A stretch of DNA of 37,061 nt from Methanobacteriota archaeon (GTDB lineage: Archaea; Thermoplasmatota; Thermoplasmata; Methanomassiliicoccales; UBA472), in NCBI GenBank assembly GCA_021372315.1, contig JAJFUT010000080.1, positions 1-37,061 on the forward strand, given 5' to 3'. Below, piece after piece: positions 31,184 through 37,061 of this stretch. The position numbers were made by a program, and so were the translations under genes. Numbering within the stretch: the stretch's first letter is position 1; each line of letters starts with the position of its first letter. The notes below the pieces were generated by a model. The model did not search any database and was not told where the DNA came from. It saw only the letters and a program-made list of their open reading frames with translations.

Positions 31184-32212
31184 ATGGGAGGCGTCGAGAT
31201 GAGGCGTAGAAGAACGGCCGTCGTCTTTGTCGCTTTGTTCCTGATCCTTTTCGCATTCATAGTCCTCGACCTGACCCAGGCGTTCATACCGCTGACGTTC
31301 TCCGAGGCTTTCTGGGCCCTTTTCGGCGTAGGCTCCGATACCAACGTCTATATCGTTCAGAACACGAACATGCCTCGTGTCGTGATGGCCATATTCGTAG
31401 GCGCGGGGCTGGGTATCGCCGGGGCCGTCATGCAGGCCCTGTTCAGGAACCCAATGGCCTCGCCATACATATTGGGCCTGTCGTCCGGGGCATCGCTCGG
31501 CGCAGCGATCGGGCTCACCTTCACGGTCGCCTGGATCCCTTCCCTGCTGCTTGTGCCGCTGCTCTCGTTCATAACGTGCATGGCGACGCTGTTCCTCGTC
31601 TATTCGATATCGCACGTCGGAGGCCGCGTTCCGACGGAGACGCTCCTTCTGGCAGGCATAGCGGTCGGGTCCTTCCTGTCCGCGATAGTATCGCTCCTGA
31701 CATACATGGCAGGGGATGAGCTGCAGGACATCGTCTATTGGACGATGGGCAATCTTACCGACGTCGAATGGGAGAACATATTGATCGTCGCGCCGCTCAT
31801 CGCAGCTGGCTGCATGATCATGATATCATGTTCCCGTGACCTCAACGCGATGATGCTCGGGGGCAATCACGCGCAGGACCTCGGGGTGGAGGTCGCGAAG
31901 GTGAGGGTCCAGCTCCTCATCGCTTCGGCGCTAGTCACTGCAGCGGCGGTCGCCTTCGTAGGGGTCATCGGCTTCGTAGGGCTCGTCGTACCGCACATCC
32001 TTCGCATCGTCATGGGTCCGGACAACAGGGCGTTGCTGCCAGCGTCCCTCTTGGGCGGGGCGGCCTTCCTAATGATGTGCGATTACATATCCAGGGTGAT
32101 CACAGCTCAGAGCATAGGCATCCTTCCGATCGGGATCGTCACGTCCCTCATCGGGGCGCCTTATTTCATCTACCTGCTGCGCAGAAGAAAGAGCGAAGTG
32201 GGGTGGGACTGA
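31184..32212 (+). CDS. ABC transporter permease, FecCD/BtuC family
   Basis: A 342-residue multi-spanning permease. About ten hydrophobic segments are visible, beginning with 'VVFVALFLILFAFIVLDL'. Family motifs are 'MPRVVMAIFVGAGLGIAGAV', 'QALFRNPMASPYILGLSSGA' (the Q-NPLA-P-LG-SGA pattern) and 'GFVGLVVPHILRIVMGPDN' (the cytoplasmic G-VPH coupling region that docks the ATPase). It begins 55 bases after the binding-protein stop and its TGA overlaps the ATPase ATG. An ATG at 31199 is an alternative start. Substrate is set by the binding protein. Confidence 0.93.
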   Translation: MGGVEMRRRRTAVVFVALFLILFAFIVLDLTQAFIPLTFSEAFWALFGVGSDTNVYIVQNTNMPRVVMAIFVGAGLGIAGAVMQALFRNPMASPYILGLSSGASLGAAIGLTFTVAWIPSLLLVPLLSFITCMATLFLVYSISHVGGRVPTETLLLAGIAVGSFLSAIVSLLTYMAGDELQDIVYWTMGNLTDVEWENILIVAPLIAAGCMIMISCSRDLNAMMLGGNHAQDLGVEVAKVRVQLLIASALVTAAAVAFVGVIGFVGLVVPHILRIVMGPDNRALLPASLLGGAAFLMMCDYISRVITAQSIGILPIGIVTSLIGAPYFIYLLRRRKSEVGWD

Positions 32213-33039
32213 TGCTGAACGTCAAGGGCCTGAGCTTCAAGTACAAAGAGAGGCCGGTCCTGGAGAACATCGACCTGGACATCAAGAAGGGGGAGATCAT
32301 AGGCATCCTTGGGCCGAACGGATGCGGCAAGACCACCTTACTCAAACTCCTGAACCGCGACCTGCGCCCGGAGTCCGGGGTCGTGAGCATCGATGGCGAT
32401 GACCTCAAGGACATCACGAAGAGGGCGATCGCGCAGCAGATCGCCGTCGTCCCGCAGAGCAACGAGATCAGGTTCGCCTTCTCGGTGAGGGACATCGTCG
32501 CGATGGGGCGCATGCCGTTCCTTGAACGCTTCCAGGTGGAATCGTCCGAGGACATGCGCATCGTCGATGAGGCCATGGAGAAGACGAACATCACCGAGTT
32601 CGCTGACCGGCCGATCAACACGATGAGCGGCGGCGAGCGGCAACGCGTCATCATCGCCAGGGCGATAGCGCAAAGGCCGGAGATAATCCTCCTGGACGAG
32701 CCGACGCTGCACCTGGACGTCTGCCATCAGTTCGAGGCCCTGGACCTTGTGCGGCAGCTCTCGAAGGACGAGCAGCTCACTGTCGTCATCGTTTCTCACG
32801 ACCTGCCTATGGTCGTCAAGTACTGCGACAGGATCGTGCTCATCCACGATCATAAGGTCTTCGCGCTCGGAACACCCGAGGAAGTGCTCACTCCGGAGAA
32901 CATGCGCATCGTCTTCAACATCGAGGCTGTGATGGAATACGACCCTACTCTCAAAGCCAACAGCGTGAAGATACTCGGTTCTACGACGATGAGGAAACGA
33001 GCGGGAGATGGCGGTCGATCAGGGGACCACGCCCCTTAG
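32212..33039 (+). CDS. ABC transporter ATP-binding protein, BtuD/FepC class
   Basis: A 275-residue ATPase from the ATG at 32212 (TGATG overlap with the permease). Walker A 'GPNGCGKTT' (34-42), Q82 in 'VVPQSN', signature 'MSGGERQRV' (139-), Walker B 'IILLDEPT' (D162-E163) and the switch His196 in 'VIVSHDL' are all intact. Residues downstream form the short regulatory tail of BtuD-like proteins, ending in a basic segment. It completes an importer operon of binding protein, permease and ATPase. The longer in-frame ORF start at 32077 lies inside the permease gene and is rejected. Confidence 0.94.
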   Translation: MLNVKGLSFKYKERPVLENIDLDIKKGEIIGILGPNGCGKTTLLKLLNRDLRPESGVVSIDGDDLKDITKRAIAQQIAVVPQSNEIRFAFSVRDIVAMGRMPFLERFQVESSEDMRIVDEAMEKTNITEFADRPINTMSGGERQRVIIARAIAQRPEIILLDEPTLHLDVCHQFEALDLVRQLSKDEQLTVVIVSHDLPMVVKYCDRIVLIHDHKVFALGTPEEVLTPENMRIVFNIEAVMEYDPTLKANSVKILGSTTMRKRAGDGGRSGDHAP

Positions 33040-33083
33040 TCGATGGGAAAGATTGAAGTCATCGACCGTATTGATACGCAAAC

Positions 33084-33908
33084 ATGCGTTTCGTACTGAG
33101 GGGAAAGATCCACCGCGCGACCATCACCGAGAGGCATCCCGATTATGTCGGGAGCATAGTGGTGGACCCCGTCCTGCTCAAGCACACTGACATTTGGCCG
33201 GGCGAGAGGGTCCTCGTCTCGGACGCCGACAACGGCGCGAGGTTCGAGACGTACATCTTCGAGGGGGAGCCGGACTCGGGCATCATCTCGGTCAACGGCG
33301 GCGCAGCCCACCTGGTCAAGGAGGGCGACAAGGTCATCATAATGGCCTTCGAGCTGACGGACCACCCGATAGACCCGAAGGTCATCATCGTGGATGGGAA
33401 GAACAAGTTCGTGAAGAACATGTCGTACTCTTCCCCTCCCGCACCTCCGGCGCCCACCATCGGTCACATTTCAACATCGGATAAGAAGAAATTGAAGCTG
33501 TACTCGGACGGCGGGTCCAGGGGGAACCCGGGAAAGGCCGCCTACGCCTTTCTGATATGCTCTGAGGACGACAAGATCGTCAAGAAGGGATCGCGGTTCC
33601 TCGGAACCATGACGAACAACGAGGCCGAATACCATGGCCTCATCGCTGCCTTGAAGGAGGCGAGGTCCATGGGCGCGACCCACGTATCGGTCACCATGGA
33701 CAGCGAGCTCGTCGTCAAACAGGTGAAGGGCGAATATAGGATGAAGGCAGATAACCTGAGGCCGCTCCTCGATGAAGCTAGGGCGCTCCTGGGTCAGTTC
33801 ATTGGACATGATATTAGGAACGTCCCGAGGGAGAACGAGATGATCTCCAAGGCGGACGATCTCGTCAACGAGGAGTTGGACCTGATGTCTCAAAAGACCA
33901 AGCTTTGA
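33084..33908 (+). CDS. PanD (aspartate 1-decarboxylase) - RNase HI fusion protein
   Basis: A 274-residue two-domain protein. Residues 1-113 match PanD: K8 and H10 in 'RGKIHRATITE', self-cleavage site G23-S24 in 'DYVGSIVVD', R53/T56/Y57 in 'GARFETYIF', and N71 in 'ISVNGGAAHL'. In PanD, cleavage at Gly-Ser produces the pyruvoyl cofactor that decarboxylates aspartate to beta-alanine for CoA. A Pro/Ser linker (114-134) follows. Residues 135-268 are RNase HI with acidic residues D142 ('YSDGGSRGNPG'), E182 ('NNEAEY'), D206 ('TMDSELV') and D258 ('SKADDLVNEEL'). There is no stop or frameshift between the halves. The ATG is the natural PanD start. Upstream, 44 bases separate it from the ABC operon. 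Confidence 0.88.
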   Translation: MRFVLRGKIHRATITERHPDYVGSIVVDPVLLKHTDIWPGERVLVSDADNGARFETYIFEGEPDSGIISVNGGAAHLVKEGDKVIIMAFELTDHPIDPKVIIVDGKNKFVKNMSYSSPPAPPAPTIGHISTSDKKKLKLYSDGGSRGNPGKAAYAFLICSEDDKIVKKGSRFLGTMTNNEAEYHGLIAALKEARSMGATHVSVTMDSELVVKQVKGEYRMKADNLRPLLDEARALLGQFIGHDIRNVPRENEMISKADDLVNEELDLMSQKTKL

Positions 33909-33938
33909 ATGATAGATTATGTTGGTTTTGATGAACAT

Positions 33939-33948
33939 ATTATATATA
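33939..33948 (+). promoter_or_regulatory. TATA box of the small RNA
   Basis: ATTATATATA is the clearest TATA element in the window. Its centre lies about 27 bases before G33971, which coincides with the first base of the predicted RNA stem. Confidence 0.65.
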
Positions 33949-33954
33949 GGGTAA

Positions 33955-33968
33955 GCTAAAACGTTAGC
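33955..33968. repeat. Inverted repeat GCTAA-AACG-TTAGC between TATA box and RNA start
   Basis: A perfect 5-bp inverted repeat with a 4-base centre at about -16 to -3 relative to the predicted start. A protein bound here would block initiation, so it is a good repressor-site candidate. AAAACGTT (33957-33964) recurs inverted as AACGTTTT at 34070-34077, after the RNA. Confidence 0.45.
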
Positions 33969-33970
33969 AT

Positions 33971-34047
33971 GGTGCGAGCGGGCCGATGGCTCAACTCTCC
34001 TCCTAATAGAGTTGCATTTCTTCCCCCCATCTCATCGGCCCCGCACC
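33971..34047 (+). ncRNA. Probable structured small RNA with anti-Shine-Dalgarno-like loop
   Basis: About 77 bases that fold strongly: GGTGCG (33971-33976) pairs with CGCACC (34042-34047); after a three-base AGC bulge GGGCCGATG (33980-33988) pairs with CATCGGCCC (34033-34041); inside, CAACTCT (33992-33998) pairs with AGAGTTG (34008-34014). The apical loop CCTCCTAAT (33999-34007) repeats the 16S rRNA 3'-end anti-Shine-Dalgarno sequence CCUCCU, and the 18-base 3' side of the internal loop (34015-34032) contains a run of six C. No ORF covers it and no tRNA, C/D-box or H/ACA signature was found. TATA box and palindrome upstream support an independent gene. Extent of the 3' end is uncertain; a TTTT at 34074 may end the transcript. 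Confidence 0.65.
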
Positions 34048-34142
34048 TAGTATACCGCTTCCTTGAGCCAACGTTTTAATGAACCCTAGACATATGGCAA
34101 TAGGTCCTGCGAATTTTGTTCCGGGACCGAGAGCTTGATGAG

Positions 34143-34889
34143 ATGAAGCGAATAGGTTGGTTCACGACGGCCCGGGGTCTCGGTTCGATGAACCTGTTCA
34201 GGACTGTTCTGAACAGAATAGACCAGGGGGACATCAATGGCGAGATCGCCTTCATGTTCATCAACAGGGAAGTCAAGGGCAACGACAACAGGAGGCTGAT
34301 GGTCCAGATGGCGAAGGACCGAGGCATCCCTGTGATCATCCTTCCCTCGGACGGGTTCAGGCAGGACCTCAAGGAGAAGGACATGGCCCTCTGGAGGGAC
34401 GCCTACGGCAAGGAGATGCGAGCGATGATCGCGGATCATCCCATGGACTTCGGGGTGCTTGCCGGTTACATGCTCATCCTTGACCCGCAGACCTGCAGGG
34501 AGAACGTCCTGATCAATCTGCATCCCGCGCTTCCCGACACCTATAAGGGCACGTGGGAGGAGGTCGTCCAGAAGGTCGTCGAGAACAGGGACGACAGATA
34601 CGGAGCGACGGTCCATGTCTGCACCCCCGACCTCGACAGGGGCGACACGATCGCCTACGATTCGTTCGATATCAAGGCTTTGAGGGCGAGGTCCGTCAAT
34701 GACGATGAGCTTCGGAAGCTCGTCAGGGCCGAGGGCGTCCGAAGGGAGGCCCCCCTGCTCATGAAGGTCGTCGAACTTCTAGCTAAGGGGGACATCGTCA
34801 TCAGGGACGGCCACACGTACGATCGGTCGGGCAGGTCGCTGAAGGAGCCTCAGTGCCTTGCCGAAGAGGTCGACCGTTCGTTGTCATGA
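34143..34889 (+). CDS. PurN-like formyltransferase family protein
   Basis: A 248-residue protein with a formyltransferase fold. Catalytic N-x-H is seen in 'LINLHPALPDTYKGTWEE', and the Asp in 'GATVHVCTPDLDRGDTIAYD', corresponding to N106/H108/D144 of E. coli PurN. 'DFGVLAGYMLIL' also fits. The N terminus ('RIGWFTTARGLGSMNLFRTV') deviates from GAR transformylase and lacks the clear phosphate loop 'SGxGSNLQAL', and a C-terminal extension (~185-248) is added. It could act on a substrate other than GAR. ATG at 34143 matches where relatives start; a TTG at 34116 is possible. Ends 12 bases before the convergent hisS. Confidence 0.78.
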   Translation: MKRIGWFTTARGLGSMNLFRTVLNRIDQGDINGEIAFMFINREVKGNDNRRLMVQMAKDRGIPVIILPSDGFRQDLKEKDMALWRDAYGKEMRAMIADHPMDFGVLAGYMLILDPQTCRENVLINLHPALPDTYKGTWEEVVQKVVENRDDRYGATVHVCTPDLDRGDTIAYDSFDIKALRARSVNDDELRKLVRAEGVRREAPLLMKVVELLAKGDIVIRDGHTYDRSGRSLKEPQCLAEEVDRSLS

Positions 34890-34901
34890 AGAACGCCGGG
34901 A

Positions 34902-36146
34902 TCACTTCAGCCGGGCGACGAGACCTTCGATGGGCACCAATATCTGCTCTCCAGTGGACATGTCCCTCACGTTGACCGAGTTGGTTTCGATCTCCTTCTC
35001 GCCAACGATGATGACGTTCTCCACCCCCGCCGCGTCCGCGTACTTGAAGTTCTTGCCCATGTTCCTTCTCATGAGGTCCATGTCGGCGCTGACACCTTCC
35101 CTTCTGAGCATAGCGGTGATCTCGTACGCCTTCTTCCGGGTCCCTTCGTTCACTGGTACGACGTACGCCTTGACCCTGAACCTCTTCGGGGCGACCCCTT
35201 CCTTCTCCAACGCCAGCAGCGTCCTGTCGAACCCGATGGCGAAGCCGGTCGAGAACACCTTCTCCCCTCCGAACAGCTCGCTCAGAGAGTAGGACCCGCC
35301 GCCGCATATCTGCTTCTCGGCGCCAAGCTTGGGCGCGTCGACCTCGAACACCATCCCGGTATAATATGCCAGGCCCCTCACGACCCCCAGGTCGACCTCG
35401 AGGTTCCTGAACCCATAATGCCCCAATATCTCGAAGACCTCCTCGAGGTACGTCCTCGCCTCGCCCTCGAAGTCCTTGAGCACTTCGATCGGCCCGGTGA
35501 CCTTCGTCATGGCGATCACCCTCTCGGCCGACTCGATGGACATGCCGGCAGCCTCCATCAGCGTCCGAGCCTCGTCGTACATTTTCTTGTCGAGCTTCTG
35601 TAGTATCGGAAGCGCCTGGTCCCCCTCGACGCCTGCCGTCCTCAGCATGCCCTTGAGGAGGCCGATGTGTCCGACGCGGATCCGATAGTCCTTGAGGCCG
35701 GTCCTTTCCAGGATCGATGCCGCGAGGCCGATGACCTCCGCGTCCATCTCCGGGGTGGGCGAACCTATCGCCTCGGCCCCGAACTGGTAGAACTCGCGGT
35801 AACGGCCTGCCTGGGGCCTCTCGTACCTGAAGCAGGGCCCGTAGTAGAACATCTTCAACGGCCTCGGATAGTTCGTGAGGTCGTTGACGAAGAAACGGAT
35901 GACGGACGCCGTCAGCTCTGGCCTGAGACAGATGTCCCTGTCCCCCTTGTCCTTGAACGCGTATATCTCCTCGATGATGCCCGGGCCTGATTTCGTGGTG
36001 AAGAGCTCGGTGTGCTCGAAGATAGGGGTCTGGACCTCGCGGAACCCGTGGGAAACGCAGGCGGACCTCATCATCGCCTCGTAATATCGTCTGGTCTCCA
36101 TCTCCTCGGGGGTGAAGTCCCTCGTTCCGCGCGGCCTCTGTATCAT
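34902..36146 (-). CDS. hisS: Histidyl-tRNA synthetase
   Basis: A 414-residue class II HisRS. Motif 1 region 'IQRPRGTRDFTPEEMETRRY', motif 2 'MFYYGPCFRYERPQAGRYRE', the histidine A motif 'LGVVRGLAYYTGMVFE', and motif 3 'STGFAIGFDRTLLAL' are all present. The C-terminal anticodon-binding domain ('VKAYVVPVNEGTRKKAYEIT') is complete. Start chosen at the ATG at 36146 ('MIQRPRGTRDF'), as in the family; the in-frame extension to 36365 overlaps the next gene and has no homology. A poor TATA-like GGTTAAGAAA lies ~28 bases before the ATG, suggesting a leaderless mRNA. Confidence 0.96.
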   Translation of the reverse strand: MIQRPRGTRDFTPEEMETRRYYEAMMRSACVSHGFREVQTPIFEHTELFTTKSGPGIIEEIYAFKDKGDRDICLRPELTASVIRFFVNDLTNYPRPLKMFYYGPCFRYERPQAGRYREFYQFGAEAIGSPTPEMDAEVIGLAASILERTGLKDYRIRVGHIGLLKGMLRTAGVEGDQALPILQKLDKKMYDEARTLMEAAGMSIESAERVIAMTKVTGPIEVLKDFEGEARTYLEEVFEILGHYGFRNLEVDLGVVRGLAYYTGMVFEVDAPKLGAEKQICGGGSYSLSELFGGEKVFSTGFAIGFDRTLLALEKEGVAPKRFRVKAYVVPVNEGTRKKAYEITAMLRREGVSADMDLMRRNMGKNFKYADAAGVENVIIVGEKEIETNSVNVRDMSTGEQILVPIEGLVARLK

Positions 36147-36261
36147 ATGGCGAGCAATAATCTGGACTTTCTTAACCTTTTGCTTGATGAGCCAGTCCTC
36201 ATAAGGAACATGCCAGGATGAAAAGTTGGAAAGTGTTTGACGGCGGATGAACGAATTCCCC

Positions 36262-36621
36262 TCAGGGCATTCCGTTCCTATGCATCTGTTGGCCTGCATC
36301 CCCATCGGGACCGCTGCATTCCATCGCGCGGTACGCCGACCCTTGCCGTGCCTGATCCTGGCCAATGTTCTGGTTCATGACCATGGCCCCACCACTCGTT
36401 CCATCGATGTTGGTGCAGTTCCCGCAGGGGCCGTCCCTGAGATGGTCCCGGTCCGTCAGCTGGTCCTGCGTTCGGTCGCAATCGCCGTTCATCCCGTTCG
36501 ACGCTAGCTCATCGGCGGAGCCTGACGATGCGAACGAAGGTGCGGCCGTAACTGCCGTAGCGATGACCGCTATCAAGGCGAGCGCTCCGACGAACGCCCC
36601 TAAGATCATTTTCTTGTTCAT
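36262..36621 (-). CDS. Small secreted protein with signal peptide, unknown
   Basis: A 119-residue protein from the ATG at 36621 (a TTG at 36630 would add three). Residues ~1-30 form a signal peptide: basic 'MNKK', a long hydrophobic core 'ILGAFVGALALIAVIATA' and an Ala-rich cleavage region. The mature part is hydrophilic, low in complexity, with cysteines in 'CDRTQDQ', 'GPCGNCTN' (C-x2-C) and 'ECSGPDGDAG', and rich in Met, Asn, Gln and Gly. It may bind a metal outside the cell, but I recognise no family. AGGAG is 9 bases upstream. A TATA-like element (TTTTATCTG, minus strand near 36690) and a palindrome precede it, and the next gene upstream encodes a wHTH protein. Confidence 0.65.
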   Translation of the reverse strand: MNKKMILGAFVGALALIAVIATAVTAAPSFASSGSADELASNGMNGDCDRTQDQLTDRDHLRDGPCGNCTNIDGTSGGAMVMNQNIGQDQARQGSAYRAMECSGPDGDAGQQMHRNGMP

Positions 36622-36700
36622 CTCCTTCAACTCCTAGACACGCCGGACCGGCGCATCTAGATGAGCTTCGAGCGCTGAAAAGACAGATAAAACCCTACGT

Positions 36701-36730
36701 GAAAAGTGCTGCAAGGCTTGCAGAAAAGTG
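36701..36730. repeat. Palindrome CTGCAAG-G-CTTGCAG flanked by GAAAAGTG repeats
   Basis: CTGCAAG (36709-36715), G, CTTGCAG (36717-36723) forms a perfect 15-bp palindrome. GAAAAGTG occurs directly on both sides (36701-36708 and 36723-36730). It lies just upstream of the probable TATA element for the secreted-protein gene, a position suited to an activator, and downstream of the wHTH gene. A terminator reading is weaker, as only a TTTT follows. Confidence 0.5.
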
Positions 36731-36751
36731 AAAACTGGCCCTGTGAAATGT

Positions 36752-37061
36752 TCATTTATCGATGGCTATTCGGACCTTGTTCGTGACCCCGTAACGCTCC
36801 TTCGTGACCAACCCTTTCTCGATGAGCCGGTCGAGCACCCTCGAGACCTTAGCATCGGACATCTTAGTCCTCAAGATCAGGTCCTTCTGCAATGCCTCTC
36901 CCCCGAGGTCGACCATCGTACGGAACATTTGCCTCTCGTCGCCGCTCAGCAACCTCAGCGTCAGTGCGTACTCGTTCGGGATCGACGGCATGTCCTTTTC
37001 GATCTCAGGGCGTTCGATCTGCCCGTCCGCGGCATCATCGGTCACACTTGGAGATGGTCGA
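36752..37061 (-). CDS. Winged-HTH protein, C-terminal part (COG2512-like; 5' end outside window)
   Basis: The frame remains open to the right edge, so only the C-terminal ~103 residues are visible; the GTG at 37045 need not be the start. The segment 'TLRLLSGDERQMFRTMVDLG' followed by 'ALQKDLILRTKMSDAKVSRV' and 'RLIEKGLVTKERYGVTNKV' is the winged helix found at the C terminus of archaeal COG2512-type proteins, which often have signal peptides and membrane segments. An acidic, Asp/Glu-rich linker precedes it. It may sense a surface signal and regulate the adjacent secreted-protein gene, but this is inference from position. Confidence 0.75.
   Translation of the reverse strand, partial: RPSPSVTDDAADGQIERPEIEKDMPSIPNEYALTLRLLSGDERQMFRTMVDLGGEALQKDLILRTKMSDAKVSRVLDRLIEKGLVTKERYGVTNKVRIAIDK

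Noticed and set aside
32077-32211. N-terminal extension of the ABC ATPase
   Set aside because: It lies wholly within the permease gene, has no homology, and the TGATG overlap start at 32212 gives the standard protein.
33971-34047. tRNA, tRNA with intron, or box C/D or H/ACA guide RNA
   Set aside because: No T-loop, anticodon arm, C/D boxes or terminal ACA could be placed; the pairing pattern is a single long stem with an inner hairpin.
1-37061. CRISPR array, insertion sequence or integrated element
   Set aside because: No regularly spaced repeats of ~25-37 bases, no transposase or integrase motif, and no attachment-site repeat beside either tRNA were seen.

Overview
The window looks like a chromosomal segment of an anaerobic archaeon. 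Archaeal signs are a nascent-polypeptide-associated complex (NAC) protein, the archaeal GTP cyclohydrolase MptA, an archaeal-type phosphoglycolate phosphatase, a KaiC/RAD55-type ATPase, a long AlaX protein, and TATA boxes placed about 25-30 bases before tRNA genes and apparently leaderless ORFs. The gene mix (pyruvate:ferredoxin oxidoreductase, HypC, FeS-rich oxidoreductases, two RNases H, Csa3-like regulators) fits a euryarchaeon, plausibly a member of Thermoplasmatota. That placement is inference from gene content, not a phylogeny. No CRISPR array, insertion sequence, prophage or rRNA operon was seen; the segment reads as densely coded core genome with many 1-4 base start/stop overlaps.

Layout. 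1-4.5 kb: tail of a KaiC-like ATPase, then a minus-strand glpA-glpB-glpC set (anaerobic glycerol-3-phosphate dehydrogenase) followed by a small Cys-rich protein. 4.5-5.7 kb: initiator tRNA-Met, an SCP2-like protein and RNase HII. 5.8-9.3 kb: a DUF362 ferredoxin-like protein, mptA, phosphoglycolate phosphatase, a small zinc-finger protein and a TPR protein. 9.4-14.3 kb: gatC-gatA-gatB and, convergent to them, a bacterial-type aspS, which together form a plausible Asp/Asn-tRNA aminoacylation and transamidation module. 14.4-18.6 kb: an Lrp regulator, alaX, glnA with a striking operator array, NAC and hypC with a hairpin terminator. 18.7-25.1 kb: a radical SAM protein, porCDAB and divergent ppsA (acetyl-CoA to pyruvate to PEP). 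25.2-29.8 kb: a CBS-ParB-like fusion, tRNA-Asp, two tandem CARF-wHTH regulators, a histone-deacetylase-family enzyme, a DUF6951 protein and an HD-domain protein. 30-33 kb: an ABC importer of the cobalamin/iron-siderophore class. 33.1-37 kb: a PanD-RNase HI fusion gene, a probable structured small RNA, a PurN-like formyltransferase, hisS, a small secreted protein, and the C-terminal part of a wHTH protein cut by the window edge.

Most worth a second look: (1) an apparently single-ORF fusion of a complete aspartate 1-decarboxylase (PanD) to a complete RNase HI; (2) a probable ~77-nt small RNA at about 33971-34047 with its own TATA box, a palindrome at the start site, and a hairpin loop that copies the anti-Shine-Dalgarno sequence CCUCCU; (3) tandem CARF-wHTH regulators away from any visible CRISPR locus; (4) repeated ACAATTGT palindromes 30 bp apart upstream of glnA, with a related palindrome upstream of aspS.
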